A stretch of 64,000 bases of DNA from Rubrobacter marinus (GTDB lineage Bacteria > Actinomycetota > Rubrobacteria > Rubrobacterales > Rubrobacteraceae), in contig NZ_CP045121.1 in assembly GCF_011492965.1 (NCBI RefSeq), positions 1,364,001-1,428,000 on the forward strand. The letters run 5' to 3'. A program made the position numbers and the translations under genes. Below are positions 25,890 to 34,865 of the stretch, one piece after another. The notes below the pieces were generated by a model. The model saw nothing but the letters and a program-made list of their open reading frames with translations, ran no database searches and was not told the origin of the DNA. Every line of letters begins with the position of its first letter. Within the stretch, counting starts at the first letter, position 1.

Positions 25890-26714
25890 ATGAGCGTGTG
25901 GGCGCAGAGCTGGGCCTACGAGCAGCGCCTCGGGAGGTGGCGTGAGACCGGGCAGGGGAAGAGGTCGTGGAAGGGCGATCCGGGGGCGAAGAGCGTGCTC
26001 GCCGCGGTCGCCACCTTCGCCGACGAGCAGGGCTACGCCTTCTGCGGGCAGGACACGCTCGCGGAGATGACCGACATGACGGAGCGTTCGGTTAGGGAGC
26101 ACCTCTACAACCTCGAGCACGGCTACGGGAAGATCCGTCGCGAGCATCGCCGCAAGGGCTCGGGCAGGGGCAGGGGCGAGTTCACGAGCGACGGCATCTG
26201 GCTTTTGGCCCCTGCGCACCGCTTGAGGCCGCCGAGGAGGGGAGAGGCGGTCGAGGCCGAACCGGCGGAAGAGTTTTCCGACGGAGAGAAACGGGCGCAC
26301 GGGCGGAAGAGTTTGCCGCCGGGCGGGCGGAAGGGTTTTCCGGGGAACCGTAAGGGGGTGGAACCGTCAGGGGATCCGTCAGGGGTGCGGGCTTCGCCCG
26401 AGCACCGCCCGGAGACCTACGTCGGGATGATCGAGGAGCAAGCGCGACTGCTGAGCGTGCCGCTGGACGGGGAGGAGGTTCGTAACCTTCGCGCTTACGC
26501 AGGGCGCCTGGTCGAGGAGCAGGGCGCAGGCCCCTTGCCCATGCTGCGGTGGGCCGCGCGCTACGCCACCCGGCGGGTCGAGAACCCGAAGATACGGCCT
26601 TCCCAGGCGTGGGCGGACGTGGCGGCGGATGAACGTAATGGCGGGAGGGATAGGCAGCCGGGGTCGGCGGACGTCGCGGGGGTCGCGGAGGACGCGTACG
26701 AGGGGGACTTCTGA
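25890..26714 (+). CDS. HTH replication-initiation-like protein
   Basis: 274 residues. The N-terminal ~100 residues form a winged-helix domain (SVLAAVATFADEQGYAFCGQ, DTLAEMTDMTERSVREHLYNL), as in plasmid and phage replication proteins and DnaD-like primosome proteins. The middle (about 120-180) is Lys/Gly/Pro-rich and disordered; the C-terminal 90 residues are helical. One base separates it from a DnaC-like helicase loader, the usual companion of such proteins. A role in initiating replication of the element is therefore likely, though the origin was not identified. Confidence 0.7.
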   Translation: MSVWAQSWAYEQRLGRWRETGQGKRSWKGDPGAKSVLAAVATFADEQGYAFCGQDTLAEMTDMTERSVREHLYNLEHGYGKIRREHRRKGSGRGRGEFTSDGIWLLAPAHRLRPPRRGEAVEAEPAEEFSDGEKRAHGRKSLPPGGRKGFPGNRKGVEPSGDPSGVRASPEHRPETYVGMIEEQARLLSVPLDGEEVRNLRAYAGRLVEEQGAGPLPMLRWAARYATRRVENPKIRPSQAWADVAADERNGGRDRQPGSADVAGVAEDAYEGDF

Positions 26715-26715
26715 G

Positions 26716-27537
26716 GTGAGCGGACGGGAGATGCCCGCCATCGGGGAGGCTATCAGGGGCGCTCTGGCGAGGGGCTCCCACGACCTTGCGGACCGGATCG
26801 AGCACGAGTTGGCGCGGCGAGGCTACCCGGCGCCGAACCCGTCGGAGGACGGGGAGGCACAGGCGCGCTGCGGCCGGTGCGGGGGGCTGAGGGACGACGA
26901 TGCGGCCCTGAGTAACGGCGCGAGGGTGTGCCGGTGCGGCGGCCGGAAGGAGCGTCTCCTCTCCTACCTCGACGCCGTCGATCCGGAACGGCTCATGACC
27001 CTCGACACGCTCGACGCCTCCGAACCCACGCTGGACGTGGCGCTCGTGGAGGCGCAGCGCATCGTTGCGGGCGAGCGCGGGCGCGGGATGTTCCTCATGG
27101 GGCTGCCGGGACGGGGTAAGACGCACCTGATGGTCGGGATGGGGCGTGCGCTCCTGGAGCGCGATCGCGACGCAGGCTACTACAACGTCGCGCGGCTCGT
27201 CTCCCGCGTCCAAGATACCTACGGCGAGCACGGCGAGACCAGGCGGGGGGTGATCGAGTCGGTCGCCTCCCACGAGGTGGTGCTGATTGACGACCTCGGC
27301 AAGGAGCACGCCTCGACGGACACGGAGTCCATCGTTTACGAGCTCTTTGACGCCCTCCACGCCGCTCGTGCGACCCTCGTCCTGGCAACGAACGTACCCG
27401 TTACGAAGGGGGAGGGGCATCGGGTCCCGGCCCTTGCCGAGCGCTACGACGAGGCGGTGCGTTCCAGGCTAAGGGCGATGTGCGAGCGCTTCGTCGTCAA
27501 GGGCGAGGATCGCCGGAGGGAGGCGTGGGATTGGTAA
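26716..27537 (+). CDS. DnaC/IstB-like helicase loader ATPase
   Basis: 273 residues from GTG 26716. A CxxC...C.C zinc motif precedes the ATPase (CGRCGGLRDDDAALSNGARV, then CRCGG). Walker A is GLPGRGKTHLM and Walker B is EVVLIDDLG, followed by a sensor-1-like TLVLATNV and the arginine-finger region RSRLRAMCERF. This is the architecture of DnaC, DnaI and IstB AAA+ ATPases that load the replicative helicase. It follows directly on the HTH replication protein (one base apart), supporting a replication module. Confidence 0.87.
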   Translation: MSGREMPAIGEAIRGALARGSHDLADRIEHELARRGYPAPNPSEDGEAQARCGRCGGLRDDDAALSNGARVCRCGGRKERLLSYLDAVDPERLMTLDTLDASEPTLDVALVEAQRIVAGERGRGMFLMGLPGRGKTHLMVGMGRALLERDRDAGYYNVARLVSRVQDTYGEHGETRRGVIESVASHEVVLIDDLGKEHASTDTESIVYELFDALHAARATLVLATNVPVTKGEGHRVPALAERYDEAVRSRLRAMCERFVVKGEDRRREAWDW

Positions 27538-27572
27538 GCGCGAAGGACCGGGACGAGGGGCAGGTGGAGGGA

Positions 27573-28382
27573 ATGGCTTCCGAAACCTGCCCGACCGAGG
27601 CCCTCGTCGCGCTGGCCCAGCTCGTGGTGACCGGTGCCGGCCACTCCCGGTTAACCCACGAGGCGGCGCGGGCGACTGCGAGGGCCCTGGGCGCCGACCG
27701 CTGCGAGGTTTTGCACCTGGAGCCCGAGGGCTACTACATGTCCTGCATAGCCACCAACGACGAGGACGCTGCGTGCGGCGAGTCGGGCTTAGTGCCCTAC
27801 GGCGTTTCCTCGGTGGCCGGGTACGCGCTACTCTGCGGCGCGCCGGTCGTCTCGGAGGACGTGCGTGAGGAGCGGCGATTCGAGCCGGCGGGGACCCCTC
27901 GATGGGAGGGATCCGTTTCCGCGGTTGCAGCTCCCGTGCCCTGTCGCGGCGGCGCCTTTGGCGCCCTCGTCGCCTACGCCGCGAGGGCCGGCGCCTTCGG
28001 CCCTCGCCACGCTCTCTCCATCTCCCGTACGGCATCCCTGCTCGGTGGCGCCCTGGAGCGCCTGGAGGAGCACGAGGAGCTGCGCCGAAGGGCGGAGGGG
28101 GCGGAGTACCACGGCGGCCTGCCCGAACGGGCCCATGAACGCTCGTCCGAGCGAGCAAAGCTGGGGCTCACCGATCGCCAGTTGGAGGTCTTAGCGCTCC
28201 TGGCCGACGGATGCTCGGCCAAGCAGATAGCCTCGGACCTGGCGCTCTCGATCCACACCGTCCACTTCCACCAGCGCAACCTCTACCGTGCTTTGGGCGT
28301 CGGCTCTTCGATCGGGGCCCTCAAACGGGCGGCAGAGCTCGGATTGCTCGGGCCGCCGGGCACCGGTCCCTCGACCGTCTGA
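27573..28382 (+). CDS. GAF-domain LuxR-type transcriptional regulator
   Basis: 269 residues from ATG 27573 with GGTGGAGG five bases upstream; the frame is open further upstream. An N-terminal GAF-like sensor (residues ~10-165) carries AACGESGLVPYGVSSVAGYA and AAPVPCRGGAFGALVAYAAR. The C-terminal ~65 residues are a LuxR (GerE) helix-turn-helix: LTDRQLEVLALLADGCSAKQ, then HTVHFHQRNLYRALGVGS. It lies between the replication genes and the transfer operon and is a candidate for controlling transfer in response to a small-molecule or redox signal. Confidence 0.8.
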   Translation: MASETCPTEALVALAQLVVTGAGHSRLTHEAARATARALGADRCEVLHLEPEGYYMSCIATNDEDAACGESGLVPYGVSSVAGYALLCGAPVVSEDVREERRFEPAGTPRWEGSVSAVAAPVPCRGGAFGALVAYAARAGAFGPRHALSISRTASLLGGALERLEEHEELRRRAEGAEYHGGLPERAHERSSERAKLGLTDRQLEVLALLADGCSAKQIASDLALSIHTVHFHQRNLYRALGVGSSIGALKRAAELGLLGPPGTGPSTV

Positions 28383-28659
28383 CAGGCTCCGGACCGATCC
28401 TTTCGGGACCGACGAGGTTCGTCACGCGACTGATCTCCCAACCCCAGCATCTCTTGTAGGCGGGGACCACCCCTTCTTGTGATGTGCCCCCGCCCCGGTC
28501 CTCGCAGACTGCTGGGCGTAGGTTGCCGAGACGGGAAGGAGGCCCGCCAGCCAGAGGGCAGACCAGCGGTAGACGGAGCGGTAGTTGACGGCCGCCGGGC
28601 GGCTCCACTCGCCAGACCCGTAGCGGGTCGCCCGGCCGAACCCGGAGAGGAGCAATACC

Positions 28660-28764
28660 ATGCAAGCGACCATACCCCACGAGACCGTCGGGCGGGGTCC
28701 CGCCCCCCTCCGTAACGGGACCCCGTCCGGCGTCGCGCCTGGCGAGCGCAGAGGTTCGGATTGA
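28660..28764 (+). CDS. Short leader ORF coupled to the coupling-protein gene
   Basis: A 34-codon frame starting at ATG 28660 with GAGAGGAG upstream. Its stop TGA (28762-28764) overlaps the TTG start of the transfer ATPase (TTGA). That layout suggests translational coupling of the downstream gene to a leader. No conserved motif is visible; the predicted peptide is Pro/Gly-rich. The rest of the 28383-28660 spacer holds no gene I could support. Confidence 0.4.
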   Translation: MQATIPHETVGRGPAPLRNGTPSGVAPGERRGSD

Positions 28765-30425
28765 GCGCTGCCGATCCGTGCCTCGCGCTCGCTCGGGGCG
28801 ATCGCTTCTACGAGCTGGGGCAGAAGCTTCGTGAGCAAGGCCCGGAGCTCTTGGCCGCCGCGCAGGACCCGACCAACTGGGCGCTCGGGACCGCGGGGCT
28901 TGTGCTGGCCGGGCTCTCCCTGGCCGGCGCCCACGGAGGTTCGGGCCCGCTCCTGGACCTCGCCCATCGCGCCCTCTTCCGGCGCCCGGGGGAGGCGATG
29001 ATCGGGTACCGACCTTCGAGGCCGTTCGGTCGGGCGCCGCTCTACTTGCCGCTTTCCGACCGGTTCACCGGGTTGCAGATGGTGGCGCCGATGGGACAGG
29101 CGAAGACCTCCACCATGGAGTGGCTCGCCTACCAGGACCTCAAGAGCGGGCTGTCGGTGTTCGTGGTGGAGACCGAGGGCGACCTCGGCGCCAAGCTCCT
29201 GCCGCTCGCGTTCTGGCTCGGCGTGCCCATACGCTTTTTCACGTACGCGGGTTCGGGCGCGGCGATGCGATGGAACCCGCTGGCCGGGGACAAGGTGGAG
29301 GCCGCTGAGAGGGCGGTCGTCGCCTTCCAATCGGCGGTTGCCTCCGGTGACGAGAAGTTCTTCGAGAACTTCAACTCCATGTTCCTCAGGCACTCGGTGC
29401 TGGCGGTCTGCTGCCACGCCGAGCGCGAGGGCCGTGCGGCGACCATGACCGACCTCGACCGCTTCGTCCAGAACGAGCGCTTTCGCAGGAAGGTCCTTGG
29501 TGTTGAGCGCGACGCCCAAGGCAAGCGCTTCACCGTCAACGCCAAAGACCTCCCCCGCAGGACGCGCGGCTACTGGCAAGACCTCTACTACGGCCAGTAC
29601 GGGCAGAGGGAGAGGGCGCAGTTCGTCGCGGGTCTGCACGCCGTCATGGACGCCCTCCTCGCCCAGGAGACCGTCGAGGTCGCGCTCTCGCCGGAAGGGG
29701 GCGAGCCGGTTCTGGATCTCGCTGGGGCATTGGACTCCCCGGGGCTCACCCTCGTGAGCGTCCCGCAGGGGGCGGCGCCGGCGACGAGCCTGATGCTCTC
29801 GACCTGGATGATGGAGTACTTCCGCCAGGCGATCCTCGCCCGCGGGAACGGCGGCTACCCCGTCTCCGCCTACCTCGACGAGGTCCACTCCATGCTCGGG
29901 CACGCCAACTCCGAGGCCGCCCTGGCGTTCTCGTCGCTCGTGACGCAATCACGAAGGCGCCATGTCGCCTTCAACTTCGCCTACCAGTCGTTCTCCCTGT
30001 TGCCTTCTCCCCTCAAGGAAGCGCTCGCCACGAACGCGCGCAACAAGCTTATCTCGGGCGGGTTGCAGGGCGAGGACGCCGAGCAGGCGGTGCGGATGCT
30101 CGGGCAGACCGAGGAGGAGGTGCGCGACTACCGCCGGACCCACAAAGGGTTGCTCGGCGGTCCGGGCACGTTCTCAGTGGGCCGTAGGAGGCAGACGGTG
30201 CCCAGGGTCTCCGAGGAGGAACTCGTCTACCTGCCGCGCGGCTGGTGGCACTGCTCCCGGGTCAGGCGTGGCAAGCAGCAGAGGCCTGTGCCCGTCAGAG
30301 CCGGGCGAGCGCCCAAGCCCCCGGCCGCTTACCACGGAGCCTTTGCGGAGCTCCTCGGCCCGGGCTCGACGCCGGGGGATCTGGAGGACGATCGGAAGAC
30401 CACCGGATCGGGGGGCGCCACGTGA
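28761..30425 (+). CDS. VirD4/TraD-like type IV coupling protein
   Basis: 554 residues from TTG 28761. N-terminal hydrophobic stretch LGTAGLVLAGLSLAGAH (residues ~42-58) is a membrane anchor. The P-loop is variant, APMGQAKTSTMEW near residue 110, and Walker B is SAYLDEVHSML near 370. Remaining blocks (LTLVSVPQGA, SSLVTQSRRRHVAFNFAYQS) fit the TraG/TraD/VirD4 coupling ATPases that deliver DNA-protein complexes to the type IV channel. It heads the transfer operon: a pilin-like gene and the VirB4 gene follow. Confidence 0.8.
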   Translation: MSAADPCLALARGDRFYELGQKLREQGPELLAAAQDPTNWALGTAGLVLAGLSLAGAHGGSGPLLDLAHRALFRRPGEAMIGYRPSRPFGRAPLYLPLSDRFTGLQMVAPMGQAKTSTMEWLAYQDLKSGLSVFVVETEGDLGAKLLPLAFWLGVPIRFFTYAGSGAAMRWNPLAGDKVEAAERAVVAFQSAVASGDEKFFENFNSMFLRHSVLAVCCHAEREGRAATMTDLDRFVQNERFRRKVLGVERDAQGKRFTVNAKDLPRRTRGYWQDLYYGQYGQRERAQFVAGLHAVMDALLAQETVEVALSPEGGEPVLDLAGALDSPGLTLVSVPQGAAPATSLMLSTWMMEYFRQAILARGNGGYPVSAYLDEVHSMLGHANSEAALAFSSLVTQSRRRHVAFNFAYQSFSLLPSPLKEALATNARNKLISGGLQGEDAEQAVRMLGQTEEEVRDYRRTHKGLLGGPGTFSVGRRRQTVPRVSEEELVYLPRGWWHCSRVRRGKQQRPVPVRAGRAPKPPAAYHGAFAELLGPGSTPGDLEDDRKTTGSGGAT

Positions 30426-30532
30426 CCCTGCCGGCCGCGAGCGAGAGGGCATATCGAAGGGCGATCCCCCGCAGCAAGAACGGGGCTACCCGCCCGGTCA
30501 AGACTTCGAGAAGAGGAGGAGAGAAGGAGATT

Positions 30533-31000
30533 ATGCAAGCGAACCACGGCGCCGCGTGCGCAACCCCCCAGCGCGTCTTCCGTTGTTTGTTCGGGCGGAC
30601 GTTTGCTTTCTGCTCCGGGATCGTGGCGGCCGTCGAGCGGGAGCTACCCAGGTACCTGTTCTTCGGGCTGACCGCTTCCCTCGTCGCGATCGTCGCCCTG
30701 AGCGTCGGCGCGCAAGCTGCCTTCGCCCAGACGCCACCGGGCGGCGGAGGGGGTGGGGACGCCATTCAGCAGACCCTCGAGAACGTCCGCAACTACCTGG
30801 CGGCGCTCTCCTTCTCGGTGGGGGGCATAGGCTTCGTCGCCTCCCTGCTCGTCAAGGGCTACGCCTCGATCAACGAGAACGCCCACGCCTACGCGGCGAT
30901 GGGGATGAAGGGCTCGCTCTGGTGCATCGTTGCCGGGGTCATCGTCACCCCGATCCTCTCCATAGCCGCAGGCCTGGCGGGCGGCGGAGGCGGCGGTTAG
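30533..31000 (+). CDS. TrbC/VirB2-like pilin
   Basis: 155 residues from ATG 30533 with GAGAAGGAGA at optimal spacing. GTG 30422, overlapping the previous stop as GTGA, is an in-frame alternative adding 37 residues. A long N-terminal region ends in a hydrophobic signal (FGLTASLVAIVALSVGAQAA, cleavage after QAAFA). The mature part has two hydrophobic segments (AALSFSVGGIGFVASLLV and GSLWCIVAGVIVTPILSIAA) and glycine-rich ends, like the VirB2/TrbC pilin family. It should form the conjugative pilus or the channel. Confidence 0.72.
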   Translation: MQANHGAACATPQRVFRCLFGRTFAFCSGIVAAVERELPRYLFFGLTASLVAIVALSVGAQAAFAQTPPGGGGGGDAIQQTLENVRNYLAALSFSVGGIGFVASLLVKGYASINENAHAYAAMGMKGSLWCIVAGVIVTPILSIAAGLAGGGGGG

Positions 31001-31067
31001 GGCGTCCGAGCCAGGCACCTCACCACGCCGGATAACGAGCGAAAGCGAGCAGGAGGGGGAGTAAGCC

Positions 31068-34000
31068 ATGCGCGAGCCCGTCGTCAAGGACCTAGCCGGG
31101 GCGAGGAAGACCACCAAGATAGCCGGCATAGCCGTGGAGACCCGCCAGGCGACGATCCTGGCCGGTACCCTCGTCGCCTACGCGACCTTCTGCTACTACC
31201 TCGCCGGCTCCTTCGGGCTCTCGACCGAAAGGGCGGCCGTGTGGCTCTCGCCGCTTTTGCCGCTCTCGCTGGCTTTTGCCTTCTACCGCTCGAAGGACGG
31301 CTACCACCTGGACTTCATCCTGGAGAGAAAGGTCGTCTCCTTGCTTCGCCCCGACGTCTTCTTCAAGCGTCCCCGCGACCGTGTGCGAGGCGGCTGGCGC
31401 TCGATGCGAGACGCCATCCAGAGGATGCTCCCGGCCGAGGACTTCCACTGGGAGATGCTCCGCTGCGAGGACGGCACGTACGTCGTGGTCTTCAGGGTGA
31501 TCCCGAAGAACCTCTCGATGATCGGCGACACCGAGCGCATGCGGGTCTTCCGCTCGGCCACCGAGCTCTACAACTCCCTGGACTTCCCCTGGATGGAGGT
31601 CACGAGGAGCAAGGAGGGCTCCACGGGGCGCTACACGCGACGCTTCCGCGGGGCGGCCGCCTCCGCGATACCGCCCGAGTGGCGCAAGCTCAAGGCATTC
31701 GCAGCCGAACACGCCGAGTACCTCGACCGCGAGCTGCCCCGGCTCTCGATCTTCGAGCGCAAGGGCTACGCCGTCCTCCCCTACAACCCGGCCCTCGAGA
31801 AGGCGAGGGCGGCCGGCTCTTCAGGCCTCGGGCCCATGAATGCATTGTTCAAGCTTCTCGGCTTTGGCAAGGAAGGCAAGGCGCCGGGGGGACGGGCCTC
31901 CAAGAGGGACGCCAGGAGGCGGCAGGAGGAGGCCAAGGCGGCTTACCGGGTCCTCTCTACGCGCGCCAACTCCTTTTACAACGGCCTCAATCGGATGGGC
32001 TGTCGCATACGGGCCCTGACCGATCTGGAACTCGTCTCGTTCCTCAAAGGCCAGGTGAGCGACTGGGACGAGGAGGGGGAGTACGCCCCCACGCTGTACG
32101 AGCCGATCGCCCTCGAGCCGGGCGGATACGACGCCCTTCCGGAGGGGAAACGGGAGAGGATGATCCGGGAGGCCGAGGCCATCCGCGAGGAGGAGCCGCA
32201 CGCCTTAGGGATTGGGGACGTCGTGGCGGACAAGATCGCTCCCGACTGCGTGAAGATCTTACCCGACCACCTCCGCGTAGACGGCCGCTTCCACACCACG
32301 ATGCTCGTCTCCGGCTGGCCCGACGAGGTCTACTTCGGAATGCTCGCCGACCTCAATCGCATCGAGGGTCGGGTCAAGCTCGTCAAGTACGTGGACCCCC
32401 GGCCCAAGAAGGAGGCCCAGGCCATCCTCGGGAGCAGGGTCGCCGCGCTCAGGGCCTCGCGCAAGACCGCCGACGACGGGAACGTCAACGCCGAGCAGCA
32501 GCGCGAGATCGCCGAGTTCACCAACGAGCAGGCCCTGCACGAGATCAACTCGGGGAGGCAGCGCTACCTGGAGCTCTCGGTCCTCGTCCACCTCGAGGCC
32601 GACTCCGAGGAGAGGCTCTACGCCATGGCCCAGGAGGTCCAGGACACCTTAGCCGGCTACCGGGTCGAGGCGCAGCTCGCCCGCGAGCAGGCCTGGGAGG
32701 GCTTCCTCTCGTCCCTCCCTCTGGGCAGGCTCCACGTTGCCGACCGCTACTGCACCTTCGGGATGCTCAGCCGCCCCTTGGCGTGCCTGTTCTCCTATGG
32801 GAGCCGGCAGATCGACCACGAGAACGGCGTCTTCCTCGGTGTGGATACGAGAAGCAACTCCGTCATGACCCTCGACACGCGGGAGCTGGTAAATCCCCAC
32901 GGCGTCATACTCGGCCAGTCGGGGGCCGGGAAGAGCTTCGTCATAAAGTGCCTCTCGACCCGTTTCCTTATGTTCGGCCACCGCCAGGTCGTCATAGACC
33001 CCGAAGGCAACAGCCGCTACGTCAGGGTCGCCCGTGCTTTGGGCGGCGCTTACGCGGTGATCGCCCCGGGCTCGAAGCACAAGATCAACCCGTTCGACCT
33101 GCACGAGGACTACATGAACCTCGACCTCCTCGAGGACATCTTCGGCGACGGGGAGGAAGAGGAGGCGGACGCCGAGGAGGCCTACGAGGCCGCGCGGGCC
33201 TCGGCGCTGGACGGCAAGGCCCAGGAGATCACCCGCATGGTCTCCCTTATGGCCACTACCGACGATACGAGCTCCGCCGGTGCGGCCGTGGGCGGGCTCT
33301 CCGGCGCGGAGGCCTCCTACGTCGAGCGGGCCGTCTACGAGGCCTACGAGAAGAAGGGCATCACGCGCGACCCCGCGACCCACGGCAGGGAAGCCCCTAT
33401 CTTCCCGGAGTTCTGGGAGATACTGCGCGGCTACGCCGGGGAGAACGGGCTCGTCGAAGCCCTTCTTGAGAAGCTCTGGAGCTGGCACTCCGGTGCGCTC
33501 TCCAAGATCTTCGACGCCCCCACGAACGTCGACCTCTCGAATCGCTACCTCGTCTTCCAGATCTCCAAGGTCAAGAACCGCCAGAAGGCGCCGGTGATGC
33601 ACGCGATCCTCGAGTTCCTCAACGGCGTCCTCAGCAATCCCAACGAGCCCTCCGATTGCTGGATCGACGAGGGCTGGGCGCTCCTCGCGTTCCCCATGAG
33701 CGCGGAGTTCGCTGAGACTATGTACCGCTCGGGCCGTGCCCGTGATAACGCCATGTGGCTCGCGAGCCAGGCAATAAACGAGTTCGTGGGGAGCCCGCAG
33801 GGCGACGTGATCCTCAAGCTCGCGGCAACCCACATGATCTTCCGCCACGAGCACCAGATGAGCGCCAGGGCGACGGCCGCCGTGCACGACCTCTCCGAGG
33901 AGGAGACCGAAGAGCTCCTCAACTTCGGCAGGGGCGAGGGGTACCTCGTCGTGGACCAAGCCCGCATCCCGATAGCGGTGATGGCCTCGGAGAAGGAGGA

Positions 34001-34865
34001 GGAGCTCTACAACACCGACCCGCGCCTGGAGGCAGGGTACAAGGAGAGGCGGCGCAAGCAAGGGGAGACCGAGTGTCGCGTCGAGGAGGCCGGGGAGGGG
34101 AACGGCGACGCGGAGCAGCACCGCGGAGCCCAAAGCCGCGGCGCCCTGCCCGGCCTGCCGGGCGGGGATGAGCCGATGCGCCTCTACGCCTTCGCCGGCA
34201 ACAGTTCGTCCGAGACCGCCGCGGCGGTGGCGAAGCTCGTCGGACGCGAGGCGCGCAAGGAGCGACTCTACGTGCTCGCCGTTGATGCCTGCGGCGGCTC
34301 CCTCACGCGGACGCTGTCTACCGACGACGGGAGCGAGGACGGCGCCAGCCCGCCTGACGAATTCTTGAGGCGGGCTAAGGCGGACCCCGAAGACCTGGGC
34401 GAACACGTCTCCCGCTCTCACCTCTCGGCCCTCAAGGTGATCCACGCCCCGCGCAATGCTTCCCTGCCGGCCTTCGTGCTGCAGGAGGCCGCCCGCGAGG
34501 TCTTCGACCTGTGCCTGGTGGCTTGTGGCGACGCGGACAGCGCCTACGCCGAGGACTGGTTGCAGGCGGCCGACGAGGTCGTGGCCTGCTCCCAGGAGAA
34601 CGCGCGGGAGGCCCTCGAAGCCGCCCTCCTCGTCGAGGAGAAGCGCGGTACGAACGGGACGATGCTCGCGCTTACCGGCGCGGAAGACGCGTCTTCCCCG
34701 GGCGGTGATGAACCGCTCGACGGGCGCCCTGTGTACTTCCTCGGCCCGGGCGCGAGCAGCGGCACGCGCGCGGACAAGGGCCTGAGGCAACTGACCCGCG
34801 CCCTCATAGTTTCCGGAGCCGGAACGAGCGCGTCTGATGCGCGGGAGGAGGAGGCGAATGCCTGA
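31068..34865 (+). CDS. VirB4-type ATPase with PrgI-like N-terminus and extra C-terminal domain
   Basis: 1265 residues. The first ~70 residues hold two hydrophobic segments (ILAGTLVAYATFCYYLAG and VWLSPLLPLSLAFAFY), as in the VirB3/PrgI-VirB4 fusions of Gram-positive elements. Walker A GQSGAGKS is at 616-623 and Walker B CWIDEGWALL near 864; QINEF-type motif SQAINEFVG and LAATHMIFRH follow. From about residue 1037 (MRLYAFAGNSSSETAAAVAK) an added ~230-residue region starts with a degenerate P-loop (GNSSSETAA) and contains LCLVACGDADSAYAEDW, resembling ParA/MinD ATPases. The ATG at residue 1037 could be an internal start. The protein powers the type IV system. Confidence 0.85.
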   Translation: MREPVVKDLAGARKTTKIAGIAVETRQATILAGTLVAYATFCYYLAGSFGLSTERAAVWLSPLLPLSLAFAFYRSKDGYHLDFILERKVVSLLRPDVFFKRPRDRVRGGWRSMRDAIQRMLPAEDFHWEMLRCEDGTYVVVFRVIPKNLSMIGDTERMRVFRSATELYNSLDFPWMEVTRSKEGSTGRYTRRFRGAAASAIPPEWRKLKAFAAEHAEYLDRELPRLSIFERKGYAVLPYNPALEKARAAGSSGLGPMNALFKLLGFGKEGKAPGGRASKRDARRRQEEAKAAYRVLSTRANSFYNGLNRMGCRIRALTDLELVSFLKGQVSDWDEEGEYAPTLYEPIALEPGGYDALPEGKRERMIREAEAIREEEPHALGIGDVVADKIAPDCVKILPDHLRVDGRFHTTMLVSGWPDEVYFGMLADLNRIEGRVKLVKYVDPRPKKEAQAILGSRVAALRASRKTADDGNVNAEQQREIAEFTNEQALHEINSGRQRYLELSVLVHLEADSEERLYAMAQEVQDTLAGYRVEAQLAREQAWEGFLSSLPLGRLHVADRYCTFGMLSRPLACLFSYGSRQIDHENGVFLGVDTRSNSVMTLDTRELVNPHGVILGQSGAGKSFVIKCLSTRFLMFGHRQVVIDPEGNSRYVRVARALGGAYAVIAPGSKHKINPFDLHEDYMNLDLLEDIFGDGEEEEADAEEAYEAARASALDGKAQEITRMVSLMATTDDTSSAGAAVGGLSGAEASYVERAVYEAYEKKGITRDPATHGREAPIFPEFWEILRGYAGENGLVEALLEKLWSWHSGALSKIFDAPTNVDLSNRYLVFQISKVKNRQKAPVMHAILEFLNGVLSNPNEPSDCWIDEGWALLAFPMSAEFAETMYRSGRARDNAMWLASQAINEFVGSPQGDVILKLAATHMIFRHEHQMSARATAAVHDLSEEETEELLNFGRGEGYLVVDQARIPIAVMASEKEEELYNTDPRLEAGYKERRRKQGETECRVEEAGEGNGDAEQHRGAQSRGALPGLPGGDEPMRLYAFAGNSSSETAAAVAKLVGREARKERLYVLAVDACGGSLTRTLSTDDGSEDGASPPDEFLRRAKADPEDLGEHVSRSHLSALKVIHAPRNASLPAFVLQEAAREVFDLCLVACGDADSAYAEDWLQAADEVVACSQENAREALEAALLVEEKRGTNGTMLALTGAEDASSPGGDEPLDGRPVYFLGPGASSGTRADKGLRQLTRALIVSGAGTSASDAREEEANA

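Noticed and set aside
26182..27420. 412-residue minus-strand frame opposite the replication pair
   Set aside because: Composition is typical of antisense translation; the plus strand has clear HTH and AAA+ genes.
28422..29948. 508-residue minus-strand frame opposite VirD4-like gene
   Set aside because: No domain or ribosome binding site, and the plus-strand gene is well supported.
31241..33469. 742-residue plus-strand frame overlapping VirB4
   Set aside because: Arg/Pro/Gly-rich composition of an out-of-frame GC-rich translation and no domain.
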